Positions 20,663 to 32,379 of a stretch of DNA of 64,000 nt are shown here, in pieces. The DNA is from Forficula auricularia (Eukaryota; Arthropoda; Insecta; Dermaptera; Forficulidae): contig JALMQS010000099.1 of the NCBI GenBank assembly GCA_024734495.1, positions 68,494,483 to 68,558,482 on the forward strand. The letters are read 5' to 3'. A program made the translations under genes and the position numbers. The notes beneath the pieces are model-generated. The model did not search any database, was not told the DNA's origin, and saw nothing but the letters and a program-made list of their open reading frames with translations. The first letter of the stretch is position 1. The number at the start of each line of letters is the position of its first letter.

Positions 20663-23500
20663 TGTGACGATACAGCGTCTAATTTTATTTTTTTTGGTTT
20701 TGTAATCTCAATATCTGAATTAATCATAACAATGTATAATTAAAATTGTAAGTTACTTTTAAGATGAATGGAATTCATAATTGGCAAATTTATAGCCGTA
20801 TATAGTAAGCAAAGGACCTCTAGTGGTGATGAACTGATTAATATGAATTAATCATTGATTTGTGTCGCCCTCCATGGGTAAGCAGGTAATTAAGGCCACG
20901 TGGCAAGGCCGACGCCTTGACCCGGAGCAGAAAGACCGACCTCTTGTATATTGACCTTCAAAGTGATAACACCTAAGTCGTATTAGCCCCAGTGAATTAC
21001 ATCTGTTAGCAAAAATCTTTGTGAATCCAACTAATCTCATTACATTTTGGATTTATGAATGTGACTGTGAACCTGTTACGTGTGATTCTACAGAGGGAAA
21101 AGGATATTTGCCAGAAAATATCGGCAGATCGCGGACATCGGCTCACACCTGCGTTGTCGGCGGGTGTCCTTGGACACGAGTTCAATTACCTGTGGAAGCC
21201 AACAGCTAAGTAAAACATTGAAGTGCATTCAATTGAATTATCAAACTCCCTACGTACTTTTTTTCAATATACAATTGAGCATAATTAGCCACCGGTTCGA
21301 ATTAATAACTAACGCGGGCTAAAGCCAACGCATGGCGTCATACTGAACTCTTTGAGGTTCCATTCAATTTCGTAAAAACTATTGAACTCAAACACTTAAA
21401 AATATTTAAAATTAACAATTTAAGAATAAAAATTTATAAAATTTGTATTGAATTATATTTAACTTTAAGTTTGAATAATTAATTAAGGCAAACACTTTCA
21501 ATCATCCCGGTCACCTTAATGAGGAATTAATCCAATTAAATTAAAATCAAATACTAAATCAAAGTAATTTGATTGCAATAAAACATTCGAAAAATAAAAC
21601 CCTTGAATTAAATGCAATAATTTTTAAATATTAAAATTAAATTATCTGGTAATTGAAAAATACTAAAAGAAAGATGGCGGACCCACGCTGTGTCATGTGA
21701 TCAAAATATTAAAACCGCGGGAGGAAAGCAATTCTGGGAATTGTCACTGCACTATTAGAAAAAAAGTAAACAAAACAAGTTTAACTTATAGTAAATGTAT
21801 AGTTCCCAAATGGGTCGGTAGTATCCGAAGCAGTTGACAACTCCATTTCAATAAAACCTACCTAGTGGTCAAGAGAATAATGACACAAATCACAGACAAA
21901 ATTCCGATCCATTCTTCACAATAAATCATTAAATCAATTGAATATGCATTGAAGCGTATTCCAATACCAGTTATTCATAAAACGTTTAAATTAAATAATC
22001 GCGATTATTATTTAGCGGATGTGTTGTTGCAGCAAATTACCAAAATATAATAATAACATTTATTAATTAAAAAAAATTATTTTTAAATTAAAATCTTATA
22101 ATATTATAAGAAATACATGATTATGACCAAAGATTGAAATTGTTTGATTTAATTAATTAAGTTAAGATTTGAGTTAAAATTGGAAAGAGTTAAACACCTG
22201 ATTGAAGTGTAATCAGGAAGTATATTTGACGTCAAATGAATCAGGGAAGCGAGTGACATCTGTCAAAACAAATAGTTTTTGACAACTGTCAAAAAACATG
22301 TAAATAAACAAACCATGTCATTAACATTAATGAATGGTTAAATCAAATAAACCAAAACTAAATAATTACATATAGATTAAATTAACTGATAAAGACTGCT
22401 AATTGCATATAATTAGATAATAAAACTATTTATACCAAATTTAAAAAATTAAATAAAACTAAATATTATAACTCACCTGTCAAAATTTGACTGAAGGAAT
22501 TAGGGCTTTTGAATATTAATTTTCATTAATACTGACTTCCCAATTAATTATTTTCTCAAGTGAACAATCAATTCTGTACAGTTTTGATTAATTTAATAGT
22601 GATAATTAATTTGAATAAATTATTTTATATTAAAATTTAAATTTCCAGTCAATTGGGTTGTACCAAGCGATAATTCATTGTTTACATTGAATTAATGTAT
22701 TATTAAAACCAATTTTGAACAGATTGTTTACAATTAACATTTTTTATAATCAATTTTGATTATCCTCAAGTGAAGAATTAATTGTTCACCGTTGAAATAT
22801 CGTGATAAATTAATTTTATTATTGTTATCATTAATATAATTACTTACCTTAAATTACCGACAAACTTATAATTGATAAATTTTGTTTACAAGGTAAACTT
22901 AGTAAAGTCACAATTTCAATTATTATAAATAAACAATATTTTTAATATAAACAAATTCCAGTTATTTGAATTGAATTAATTTACCTGGTTCTATTATCAA
23001 TCCGTCTATAGACAATAAGATTTTTTTTCTTCTTTTCAGCTTCCAATTCCAGGTAACTGATCACTCCAGTCCGTTTTACCCTCAATTATAAGGAAAATTT
23101 TCTACCAGGTTAATTTTTAATTAAATTTTTTAAGTATCTGTTCCATAAGGTACTTCCCTGTGCAGCATCTTTAGCCTCATCAATATTTCACTTAAGTAAC
23201 GGGGGGCTAATCATAATAACATCAGTTAGACCAACAAGGGCGCAACCCAGCGAAGCAGATAAGATACAATAACACCTTTAAATTCAGCATTGCGCCTTTT
23301 AATATAATTTATAGAGCGTCTAAGCATAGCAGATTATCTCCCTGAGTACACCCTGCTCGTAAACCATTTTATTGTTGCAACCTACTCAATATTGTCTCAT
23401 CTTCAATATTGAGGAGAAGTGCAGGGGTAGCTTGGTCAGAGCGCAAACTGGGCGAAGTAAAATAAACAATAAATTATTTTACAAGTCCAGGTTTGTCACA
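20663..23500 (+). repeat. 5' LTR, 2838 bp
   Basis: TG...CA boundaries with 6-bp inverted termini (TGTGAC/GTCACA). It is AT-rich, with a GC-richer block at about 20870-21200. Short ORFs on both strands there (62 codons each) are also present unchanged in the other LTR and show no known domain. The sequence directly downstream, TTTGGTGTAGGATAGC, is where a primer-binding site should lie, and TGGTGTAGGATAG would be the candidate. I could not match it to a tRNA. Confidence 0.9.
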
Positions 23501-23578
23501 TTTGGTGTAGGATAGCTGGGATTAAGCCAGCAGGCAAGAAATTGCATAGTAGGCAAATTAGAACTAGCAAATAACGAA

Positions 23579-24142
23579 ATGGCAGGCAATAAAGGAGAGA
23601 TGGAACAAATGACGCCAGAAGATATTCAACAATTATTACAAATGATGCAACAACAAACTCAAACAATAAACGAAATGAACAATAAATTGGAAGGGATGTT
23701 TCAACAACACAACGATAAAATAAGCGAAATGAATTTTCAAGCCATGAACGAAATGGAAACTACGGTCGAACGTTTGGTTCCGTTAGAATATGATGAAAGG
23801 AGAACGATAATGCCCACATATGCAAGGATATCAACAATAGAACATGAAATGGAAGAGGTAGAAATTTTACCTACGTTTGAATGTGAATTAGGAACAGCTA
23901 ATATAATGACAGAACCACTGTCAGAAGTTAACCAAATAATTACAGTCATTCAAACATCTACTGCTACCTCTGTCATAGAAACATTGAGTCCAAATCCAAT
24001 AACAACACACCATAGAATGGGAGGCATTAACCTCGAATCAGACAAGAAAATGACGGAAACTATCAAAACTAATGAAACAATAATGAATAAAAAGAAAAGG
24101 AGAAAACCCAAACAAAATAAAAGGGGGTTAAATTTAAAATGA
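23579..24142 (+). CDS. Gag-like ORF of the long-LTR retrotransposon
   Basis: 187 codons, beginning 79 bp after the 5' LTR. Residues 1-65 are rich in Met, Gln and Asn with heptad-like spacing (IQQLLQMMQQQTQTINEM), suggesting an N-terminal coiled coil. The middle is acidic and Thr/Ile-rich. The C-terminus is strongly basic (KKKRRKPKQNKRG). There is no zinc knuckle or capsid major homology region that I can see, so the call rests on position in the element. The basic tail probably reflects a deletion joining Gag to a downstream polyprotein region. Its stop overlaps the start of the next ORF by ATGA. Confidence 0.55.
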   Translation: MAGNKGEMEQMTPEDIQQLLQMMQQQTQTINEMNNKLEGMFQQHNDKISEMNFQAMNEMETTVERLVPLEYDERRTIMPTYARISTIEHEMEEVEILPTFECELGTANIMTEPLSEVNQIITVIQTSTATSVIETLSPNPITTHHRMGGINLESDKKMTETIKTNETIMNKKKRRKPKQNKRGLNLK

Positions 24143-24330
24143 AGATAAAAAATAGAAAATTTTTAAACGGGAAAAAGAACAAAATTATAAAGAAACGAAC
24201 AGGACATACCACTCGGAAACGGACCCGATCCAATTCCAGTGATTTGATAACGACCGAGACCCTCGAATCCCCAACAACCGGGGAACTAGCGGGAAATTTT
24301 TTTTGCAATTTCGGGGTCCAGATAGGGTAG
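24139..24330 (+). CDS. Small basic ORF overlapping the Gag-like stop
   Basis: 63 codons beginning at the ATGA overlap with the upstream ORF. Its first half is almost all Lys, Arg and Asn, and the second half is a Thr/Ser-rich linker (LITTETLESPTTGELAG). After a run of eight T at 24297-24304 the homology to integrase continues in another frame, so this is probably the linker before an integrase tail, broken by a frameshift. Whether it is expressed is unknown. Confidence 0.35.
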   Translation: MKIKNRKFLNGKKNKIIKKRTGHTTRKRTRSNSSDLITTETLESPTTGELAGNFFCNFGVQIG

Positions 24331-24443
24331 CCGAGGTGTTACAAAACGCCTACAGACTAGAACATGAGAGTGGGAGACAAATAGGGACGTTCAATGTTAG
24401 AAGCTTAAAACCATATCATTCACCAATAACTGAATTAAATTAA
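24279..24443 (+). pseudogene. Integrase C-terminal tail, remnant
   Basis: In the frame ending at the stop 24441-24443 the sequence reads FRGPDRVAEVLQNAYRLE, then GTFNVRSLKPYHSP. This is the C-terminal beta-barrel-like end of Ty3/gypsy-type integrases (GP-x-RV, a YRLE strand, a final V-x-x-LKPYH). Catalytic DDE residues and the zinc-binding domain are absent. It shows that the element arose by internal deletion of an autonomous gypsy-type parent. Confidence 0.7.
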
Positions 24444-25885
24444 TAGTTGAATGTGGTCTTTAGATTAAAGGGGAGGCTCAGCCCCAACTTCACATTCCTT
24501 TGAGTATCATAATGAATAACACCTTATTAGAACGAGACGTGACAGACGATCGTCCCTATTGAATGACTAAATTTGACCTAAAAACGACAAACGGACATGT
24601 TCTGTGAAAGTGTAACAAAGGTGAAGAAATTTGTAAATACGTTCGTACTAACACTAGATTAAGTACTTACCCTTAATTTAGCCTAAGTTCGTTCGTACTA
24701 ATTCTTAGACCTAAGTTACTAACTACTAAAACTTGTAAATGCGTTATTATTACTAACCTTAGTTATAAGATAACATAGAATAAGCGCGTTCATACTAATC
24801 TAGGTACTAAGCAACTAATAACTCCATCTATTAGAAAAGGAAGCCCTTAATGTTACACCGGACCAGAACGACAGACAAAATGACCTTCGGACAAAAGTTC
24901 GAATTATTTGGGGGAAACAAAAAGTAGAATCATTAGCAAACATTGCATTAATTGGGATTGGGGGGGGGAAAAGGTTTTGCCATGAAACAATTAATAATAA
25001 TTGGGGGGGTTTTATTAAAAACCCAAAAACACAGGTCTTAAAAATTAACAACTTGAAAAGCTCAGTAGGATCCAAACACCTAATGATAAATTGTGTCACA
25101 GATCGCCAAGTCGTAACAGTACCACCTAGGATATAGACCATCATCTACAAATACCAAATAGATTATCCATGGTTTGGTGTCGCTAGTGAGAATCTCCGAA
25201 TTGTCTTTAGTGTGAATTGTGGAGGCTGAAGATATGAAATGATCTGTTTAGTGCGCGGTACCCTGGTCCAGCATTGATAGGGAATAGTGAAGCAGTAGGT
25301 GACATTCAGTGCCACTAGCTAGTAGCAGAGAAATGAAAACGAATTGAAAAGAGAAAAGGAATTAAATGTTGTGGTTTCTAAGGAAATACTGGGTTACGAC
25401 CCTAAACTGAATGATCAATCCAAAAAAGTAGCAGTAACGATTCTGTGTTAGTGTGGGATTGGCCGAGATGACCAGCCTGAATGGTTATTTTGTGTAATAG
25501 GCTAACGCCGTTTGAACTGGGATAGTGCTGGTAGGTTTCACGTAAGGAATGGTAGTGTGTTGGTTGGATACAGAATTAAAACAACCTGACGGATCATGAT
25601 TGGGAGTGACAGTGAGCGATCGGACCTGGAAATGGAAGATTGGGGATAAATTTATTAATGAATAATTGGGTTAGGAACAAAATAGAAAGGGGTTGGGGGT
25701 AATATCATTGCGGGTATAAAGGGAAAATCACCCTGGATATAAAATTTTGTTTATTTATATAATTAAGGCGGAAAAGCCAATTTAGCTTTAAGTAAACTGG
25801 TAACACCAAAAAGTGAACCAATAAAATCAGAGTCCAAATAACTTCAGTCAAGTTCAGAAATCCAATAGAAGTTTATTTGATTTCT
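24444..25885. other. Non-coding interior of the long-LTR element
   Basis: No ORF above about 110 codons and none with a known domain. It contains GTTCGT(A/T)CTAA-type repeats at about 24643-24790 and two G runs near 24959 and 25003. In non-autonomous elements such sequence may carry packaging signals, but none is recognisable. Confidence 0.5.
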
Positions 25886-25896
25886 GAAGGGGGGAA
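25886..25896 (+). other. Polypurine tract
   Basis: GAAGGGGGGAA sits immediately before the second LTR, the expected primer site for plus-strand synthesis. It confirms the plus orientation. Confidence 0.85.
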
Positions 25897-28736
25897 TGTG
25901 ACGATACAGCGTCTAATTTTATTTTTTTTGGTTTTGTAATCTCAATATCTGAATTAATCATAACAATGTATAATTAAAATTGTAAGTTACTTTTAAGATG
26001 AATGGAATTCATAATTGGCAAATTTATAGCCGTATATAGTAAGCAAAGGACCTCTAGTGGTGATGAACTGATTAATATGAATTAATCATTGATTTGTGTC
26101 GCCCTCCATGGGTAAGCAGGTAATTAAGGCCACGTGGCAAGGCCGACGCCTTGACCCGGAGCAGAAAGACCGACCTCTTGTATATTGACCTTCAAAGTGA
26201 TAACACCTAAGTCGTATTAGCCCCAGTGAATTACATCTGTTAGCAAAAATCTTTGTGAATCCAACTAATCTCATTACATTTTGGATTTATGAATGTGACT
26301 GTGAACCTGTTACGTGTGATTCTACAGAGGGAAAAGGATATTTGCCAGAAAATATCGGCAGATCGCGGACATCGGCTCACACCTGCGTTGTCGGCGGGTG
26401 TCCTTGGACACGAGTTCAATTACCTGTGGAAGCCAACAGCTAAGTAAAACATTGAAGTGCATTCAATTGAATTATCAAACTCCCTACGTACTTTTTTTCA
26501 ATATACAATTGAGCATAATTAGCCACCGGTTCGAATTAATAACTAACGCGGGCTAAAGCCAACGCATGGCGTCATACTGAACTCTTTGAGGTTCCATTCA
26601 ATTTCGTAAAAACTATTGAACTCAAACACTTAAAAATATTTAAAATTAACAATTTAAGAATAAAAATTTATAAAATTTGTATTGAATTATATTTAACTTT
26701 AAGTTTGAATAATTAATTAAGGCAAACACTTTCAATCATCCCGGTCACCTTAATGAGGAATTAATCCAATTAAATTAAAATCAAATACTAAATCAAAGTA
26801 ATTTGATTGCAATAAAACATTCGAAAAATAAAACCCTTGAATTAAATGCAATAATTTTTAAATATTAAAATTAAATTATCTGGTAATTGAAAAATACTAA
26901 AAGAAAGATGGCGGACCCACGCTGTGTCATGTGATCAAAATATTAAAACCGCGGGAGGAAAGCAATTCTGGGAATTGTCACTGCACTATTAGAAAAAAAG
27001 TAAACAAAACAAGTTTAACTTATAGTAAATGTATAGTTCCCAAATGGGTCGGTAGTATCCGAAGCAGTTGACAACTCCATTTCAATAAAACCTACCTAGT
27101 GGTCAAGAGAATAATGACACAAATCACAGACAAAATTCCGATCCATTCTTCACAATAAATCATTAAATCAATTGAATATGCATTGAAGCGTATTCCAATA
27201 CCAGTTATTCATAAAACGTTTAAATTAAATAATCGCGATTATTATTTAGCGGATGTGTTGTTGCAGCAAATTACCAAAATATAATAATAACATTTATTAA
27301 TTAAAAAAAATTATTTTTAAATTAAAATCTTATAATATTATAAGAAATACATGATTATGACCAAAGATTGAAATTGTTTGATTTAATTAATTAAGTTAAG
27401 ATTTGAGTTAAAATTGAAAGAGTTAAACACCTGATTGAAGTGTAATCAGGAAGTATATTTGACGTCAAATGAATCAGGGAAGCGAGTGACATCTGTCAAA
27501 ACAAATAGTTTTTGACAACTGTCAAAAAACATGTAAATAAACAAACCATGTCATTAACATTAATGAATGGTTAAATCAAATAAACCAAAACTAAATAATT
27601 ACATATAGATTAAATTAACTGATAAAGACTGCTAATTGCATATAATTAGATAATAAAACTATTTATACCAAATTTAAAAAATTAAATAAAACTAAATATT
27701 ATAACTCACCTGTCAAAATTTGACTGAAGGAATTAGGGCTTTTGAATATTAATTTTTATTAATACTGACTTCCCAATTAATTATTTTCTCAAGTGAACAA
27801 TCAATTCCGTACAGTTTTGATTAATTTAATAGTGATAATTAATTTGAATAAATTATTTTATATTAAAATTTAAATTTCCAGTCAATTGGGTTGTACCAAT
27901 GCGATAATTCATTGTTTACATTGAATTAATGTATTATTAAAACCAATTTTGAACAGATTGTTTACAATTAACATTTTTTTATAATCAATTTTGATTATCC
28001 TCAAGTGAAGAATTAATTGTTCACCGTTGAAATATCGTGAGAAAGTAATTTTATTATTGTTATCATTTATTATAATTACTTACCTTAAATTACCGACAAA
28101 CTTATAATGTATAACTTTTGTTTACAAGGTAAACTTAGTAAAGTCACAATTTCAATTATTATAAATAAACAATATTTTTAATATAAACAAATTCCAGTTA
28201 TTTGAATTGAATTAATTTACCTGGTTCTATTATCAATCCGTCTATAGACAATAAGATTTTTTTTCTTCTTTTCAGCTTCCAATTCCAGGTAACTGATCAC
28301 TCCAGTCCGTTTTACCCTCAATTATAAGGAAAATTTTCTACCAGGTTAATTTTTAATTAAATTTTTTAAGTATCTGTTCCATAAGGTACTTCCCTGTGCA
28401 GCATCTTTAGCCTCATCAATATTTCACTTAAGTAACGGGGGGCTAATCATAATAACATCAGTTAGACCAACAAGGGCGCAACCCAGCGAAGCAGATAAGA
28501 TACAATAACACCTTTAAATTCAGCATTGCGCCTTTTAATATAATTTATAGAGCGTCTAAGCATAGCAGATTATCTCCCTGAGTACACCCTGCTCGTAAAC
28601 CATTTTATTGTTGCAACCTACTCAATATTGTCTCATCTTCAATATTGAGGAGAAGTGCAGGGGTAGCTTGGTCAGAGCGCAAACTGGGCGAAGTAAAATA
28701 AACAATAAATTATTTTACAAGTCCAGGTTTGTCACA
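25897..28736 (+). repeat. 3' LTR, 2840 bp
   Basis: Nearly identical to 20663-23500. The differences seen are single-base changes and 1-bp indels, clustered in the part corresponding to 22190-22880 of the first LTR (for example ACCAAGCG versus ACCAATGCG). Confidence 0.9.
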
Positions 28737-28866
28737 ATATATATATATCAAATTATAAAAAACAAAAGAAAACAAACATAAAATTAATATAAAATATAAC
28801 TCATAAAATTATTACAAAACCATTAACTAATTATAAAAAAAACAAAAAAAAAAAAAAAACACCATA

Positions 28867-29094
28867 TATTTAAAAATGCAAATTACAACTATCTATAAAT
28901 TCAACCAATGATCTTAATAAATTTTCAGTGGGACAATCAATTAATGCTCTAAAAGTAGGAGGGTCTGTAAAGTGAGGATTAATTTTCTTCACCAATTCAC
29001 ATCTCCGAATTGTATATAATGGACAATGCAAAATTAAATGAGCGGGCGTAGCACTTTGACTTTGGTTTTTGTTTTGGTCCTCTTTTTTCTTCAT
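28867..29094 (-). pseudogene. Non-LTR retrotransposon C-terminal fragment
   Basis: The minus strand reads ATPAHLILHCPLYTIRR, then a short helix and a stop. The HLILxCPLY motif is typical of the region after the RNase H or reverse-transcriptase domain of jockey/I/R1-type elements (HLLxxCP). Only 74 codons remain and the start methionine is arbitrary. Family assignment is tentative. Confidence 0.5.
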
Positions 29095-29204
29095 TTCTTA
29101 ATGTATAGAAGAGTGAAGATGGAATTGAAGAAAAAAAAAGAAGTCAGGAACTCGGTGGCACTAATGACCTTAGTAGTTGATATGCCATGTATTTTGTAAA
29201 TTAA

Positions 29205-29330
29205 ATAAATAAATTGAATCCATGGGTTCCGTAGTCTTTACCTGAGGACCCTTTGACGTCGCGCTTGTCGCGAGACCGATTATAATACTTTCCCCATGAT
29301 TCGCATTGGATAAAGTAAAAAAAATAATAA
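29205..29330 (-). repeat. Dispersed repeat shared with 62785-62905
   Basis: In reverse complement this block (ACTTTATCCAATGCGAA, then GGGTCCTCAGGTAAAGACTA, CGGAACCCATGG) matches 62793-62895 on the plus strand. Nature unknown, no ORF. Confidence 0.7.
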
Positions 29331-30063
29331 AATAGATATATAAGCATACATTTTTCATTTGAATTTGAAAAAAAGATATTTTCATTCAAATGGAATAAAA
29401 TTGACACAATTTTTTTTTATATGATGCCCAATGTTTTTTTCCTTTCGCAAAAATCCTTAAATTAATTTTTTCAGCGATACTAAGATTTCCGATATTATAC
29501 ATATAAGTACAATGTTTCTATTTGTTATCTAAGAATTCAATTAAATATATTATGTATAATAAATATAATCATTAAGTGATTGATTTCTTACAGGTAAATA
29601 TTTTTAATTTTTAATTTACTTTTCATTCGATTAAAAATTATTTATTGAACATTCTAAATAGATTTAAAATTTCAAAAAAAGGACTTAATAGAATATTTAA
29701 TTAAAACATTTCAACCAATTTTCATTCAAACTACCATAAATGCATATGATTTTAACTATTTCTAACACCTCGCAATTTAATCAAGCTTTTTGCTTTGTGA
29801 AAATTCAATTTTGTTTTTCTTTTATTCCCCACTTCCATTATAATATAAAATGCACCTTGTATAATTGAAAAAAAAATTAGAAATTCAAATAGCAGATTTA
29901 AAAAGAAATGAAAGGTCATAAACTCTTTTATTATAAATTACACAAATATATCAAAAATTCGTTTGTAAATTAAACAAATCAATTTCAACATAAAAGCCTA
30001 TTATACAAACAAACGGGATTAATTAAAAGGTCTTTTTGAGGTGTTACTATTTCTCGCCTCTGT
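29331..30063. other. AT-rich DNA, nothing recognised
   Basis: No ORF or repeat boundaries found. A+T content is very high. Confidence 0.4.
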
Positions 30064-30071
30064 GTGCCTAC

Positions 30072-30938
30072 CAGGGGATGTTGCGAATGCCAATTTTTTC
30101 ACATCCGCGGATGTGAATGTGGATGCGGATTTTCGAAGGCTCACATCCGCCCATGCGGATGTTTAAGATCTTATATAAATATAGTATATGAATGAAGAAT
30201 TAAAACAATGATAAAGTAATTATTATCATTTTTATTAATGAAAATTAATATTAAGTATAATGCTCCTATTTTTTTAAATTCACTTACTAATTTTCATATT
30301 AGTAAGTGAAGTTAAAAATAGGAGTGTTATACTTAATAAAGAGTAATATGGCCGCCTTTTCTGATTCAAGGTGTTTACGCAGAGGTTCGTAAATTAAACC
30401 CGCGCTACTAAATAATTGTTCGATAGGAACACTGCCTGGTGGAGTGGATAAAAATATCAATCGCTATCGGTGATAATATCTCAAATTCCTCTCGATGAAC
30501 ACTCCACCATTTAAGAGGATTTTCATCCACATTGACTCTTTTTTTAGTGCAGTAATAAAGTAATTCCTTTTTGAGTACACCTTCAGTGCTACCATTTTCA
30601 GGTATCTCTTGACTCTCATCTTCACTTGACGAATCTAACATCATAGAAAGGTAGTTTTTTAAGCATGGCTTTCTGACGAAACTTGATGTCCCTGGTCCTA
30701 GTTGTTCCATATCCTTTTCCGTGGAATCAGTCATTCTCATTCTTTTAGCCCCTTCGGAATTGGCATTAAGAGAACCGAAAACCCGCCCAATTTCTTTCTT
30801 GTCTCAACTTGTATTACATTCGCATCCGCATGAACATCCGCATTGATTATTGCGGATGCGGATGCGGATGCAGATGTCCAAATCTATGCGGAAGCTCAGT
30901 ATTTGCGGATGCGGATGCGAATATTCGCAACATCCCTG
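30072..30938 (-). mobile_element. hAT transposon deletion derivative with 8-bp target duplication
   Basis: The ends are CAGGGGATGTTGCGAAT on the left and ATTCGCAACATCCCTG on the right. A perfect 8-bp duplication, gtgcctac, flanks it (30064-30071 and 30939-30946). Subterminal regions are crowded with GCGGATGCGGATG-type repeats on both sides, as expected for transposase-binding sites of hAT elements. The 867-bp body keeps only the C-terminal part of a transposase gene. Complete ends make it potentially mobilisable in trans. Confidence 0.92.
30318..30740 (-). pseudogene. hAT transposase C-terminal (dimerisation) fragment
   Basis: The minus strand encodes NPLKWWSVHREEFEILSP, then IAxxF and a continuation in another frame, SVPIEQLFSSAG and PLRKHLESEKAAILLF. 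The order WW...FP.L...S.P.S...E.LFS.AG is the hallmark hAT dimerisation region. At least one frameshift separates the two halves, and the DDE catalytic part is missing. The N-terminal 60 codons (EQLGPGTSSFV, SSSEDESQE) are acidic linker. It cannot be active. Confidence 0.85.
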
Positions 30939-30946
30939 GTGCCTAC

Positions 30947-31940
30947 ATACAGTGAAGTCTCGACGGCCCTGTTTCGTGATTTCAAATCCATAGTGGAGAG
31001 TGCTGTACCCTCGGACAAAATTTACATTTGGATTTTTGCTTCCCTGAAAAATAAGCATTTGTGCAAGCCGTGAATTTTCTTACATATTTTGACATTTCTC
31101 GGATGTGACTGTATTTTTTTCATGAGTGATGTCTCCTTAGGTACATCGGATCCAGTGTCCGTAGGTACTACAGACCGCCATGTTTTTTAATACGGCTTGT
31201 GGTAACATACTAAACAGAATTAATCGAGTAAAAACAATGAAAAATAAATCACTGAACTCATCTTTTACAGCTATGGATGTAGTGGCTTCTTTTAAAATAT
31301 ACTCAAATGGAGAGAAAAATCACAAATTGGGACCCTTTTCAGTCACTTTGACCCCTCCGATTTCAAAAAATAAGAACCAACTTCTTAAATGACTGTTTAG
31401 AGCGTTCAGATCACGTGTGCAACTGAAAGACTCACAACTGCTTCTTCCCACCTCTCTCTGATTTTTACCCAAGTACACACAACTTTTTACAAAGCATGTC
31501 CGCAGGTACATTACTCTCCCCTATTATCAGTATTCATTGCTTTATAGTCAGAATTCTTTATTTTTGAAATTTTTTAGTCCATATTTTTAAAATAAGAATT
31601 GAACACTATAAATACAAAATTTAGTTAAGTAATTCTGAATATTTATTTATTCATATTCAATATTAGATAGAGGTTTTTAAAATTTCACTTATAGGTACAG
31701 ATAGAAATTTAATACTTATTAAGGTTCGTTCATATCTACAGACAACGAGGGTGTGAGACACGTGCCATTTCAGACATCGACAGACACCGTCAGCATCGGA
31801 CGCGGCCGCTCTCACCTGATAACTTTAGTAGAAAAAGCACGTCACGGTTCCGATGAGCAATTCATTCTGCCCGGCAAACACTCTCAGACACTTAAAGTCG
31901 ATTCACACGTTTCCGTGACGTGACGGCACCGTTGCCTTCC
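30947..31940. other. Mixed DNA with a CpG-richer block at about 31735-31945
   Basis: The first part is AT-rich without a gene. From about 31735 the base composition changes, with many CG dinucleotides and a GCGGCCGC at 31804-31811. It then runs into the target duplication of the MITE at 31949. No ORF or promoter element could be assigned. Confidence 0.45.
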
Positions 31941-31948
31941 GTGTTTCC

Positions 31949-32114
31949 CGAGGGGTGAGCCGCGACCTAAAATCGTGTATACCTACTTCCACTTCCACTT
32001 TCATTTCCAAGTAGAAGACAATAGATGACAATAGATTATCTAATGAATTCCAGAGTAATTTCAAATAATTCCAAAGAGGGTGTACATCTAATTCCAATCG
32101 CGGTTCACCCCTCG
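31949..32114. mobile_element. Short MITE (166 bp) with 8-bp target duplication
   Basis: The ends are CGAGGGGTGAGCCGCGA and TCGCGGTTCACCCCTCG, an almost perfect inverted repeat. Both sides carry gtgtttcc (31941-31948 and 32115-32122). The 8-bp duplication fits hAT, P or Merlin, but the terminus is not the usual CA of hAT, so the superfamily is left open. The interior is AT-rich and non-coding. Confidence 0.85.
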
Positions 32115-32379
32115 GTGTTTCCTATCTTTCATTGGTATCCGTGATGAATTTTTCACTGTCATTTACTCATTTCCATACCTTTCCGTGTCAGTGTTCTCCC
32201 GTAATCAGAGGTGGCTTGGCTGACCTTTTCAGTTTGGATGTGGCCTAGCTCGAATGTACAATGAATTTATATAATATATAGAAGAACTGGCAGTAATAGT
32301 ATTGCTTTTGGACGAGAAAGAAAAGAAGATACTGGGTTTATTCCATATGGTTGCCTCGAGAAACGGAAGGAGAGTTTAT

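Larger units (their letters stand above)
20659..28740 (+). mobile_element. Complete non-autonomous LTR retrotransposon with 2.84-kb LTRs
   Basis: Two direct repeats (20663-23500 and 25897-28736), each starting TGTGACGATACAG and ending CAGGTTTGTCACA, flank a 2396-bp interior. The target duplication is ATAT (20659-20662 and 28737-28740), inside an (AT)n tract. The interior has a Gag-like ORF, a remnant of integrase, and a polypurine tract directly before the second LTR. No protease, reverse transcriptase or RNase H is visible. The LTRs differ at only about a dozen places by eye, so insertion is recent. LTRs longer than the interior are unusual. Confidence 0.92.

Noticed and set aside
20852..21209. 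Two overlapping 62-codon ORFs on opposite strands in the LTR, repeated at 26086-26443
   Set aside because: They are present twice only because the LTR is duplicated, have no recognisable domain, and overlap each other. Open frame alone is weak evidence.
30843..31058. Asp/Ala-rich and Cys/Ile-Arg-rich ORFs
   Set aside because: Translations of the GCGGAT subterminal repeats of the hAT element.
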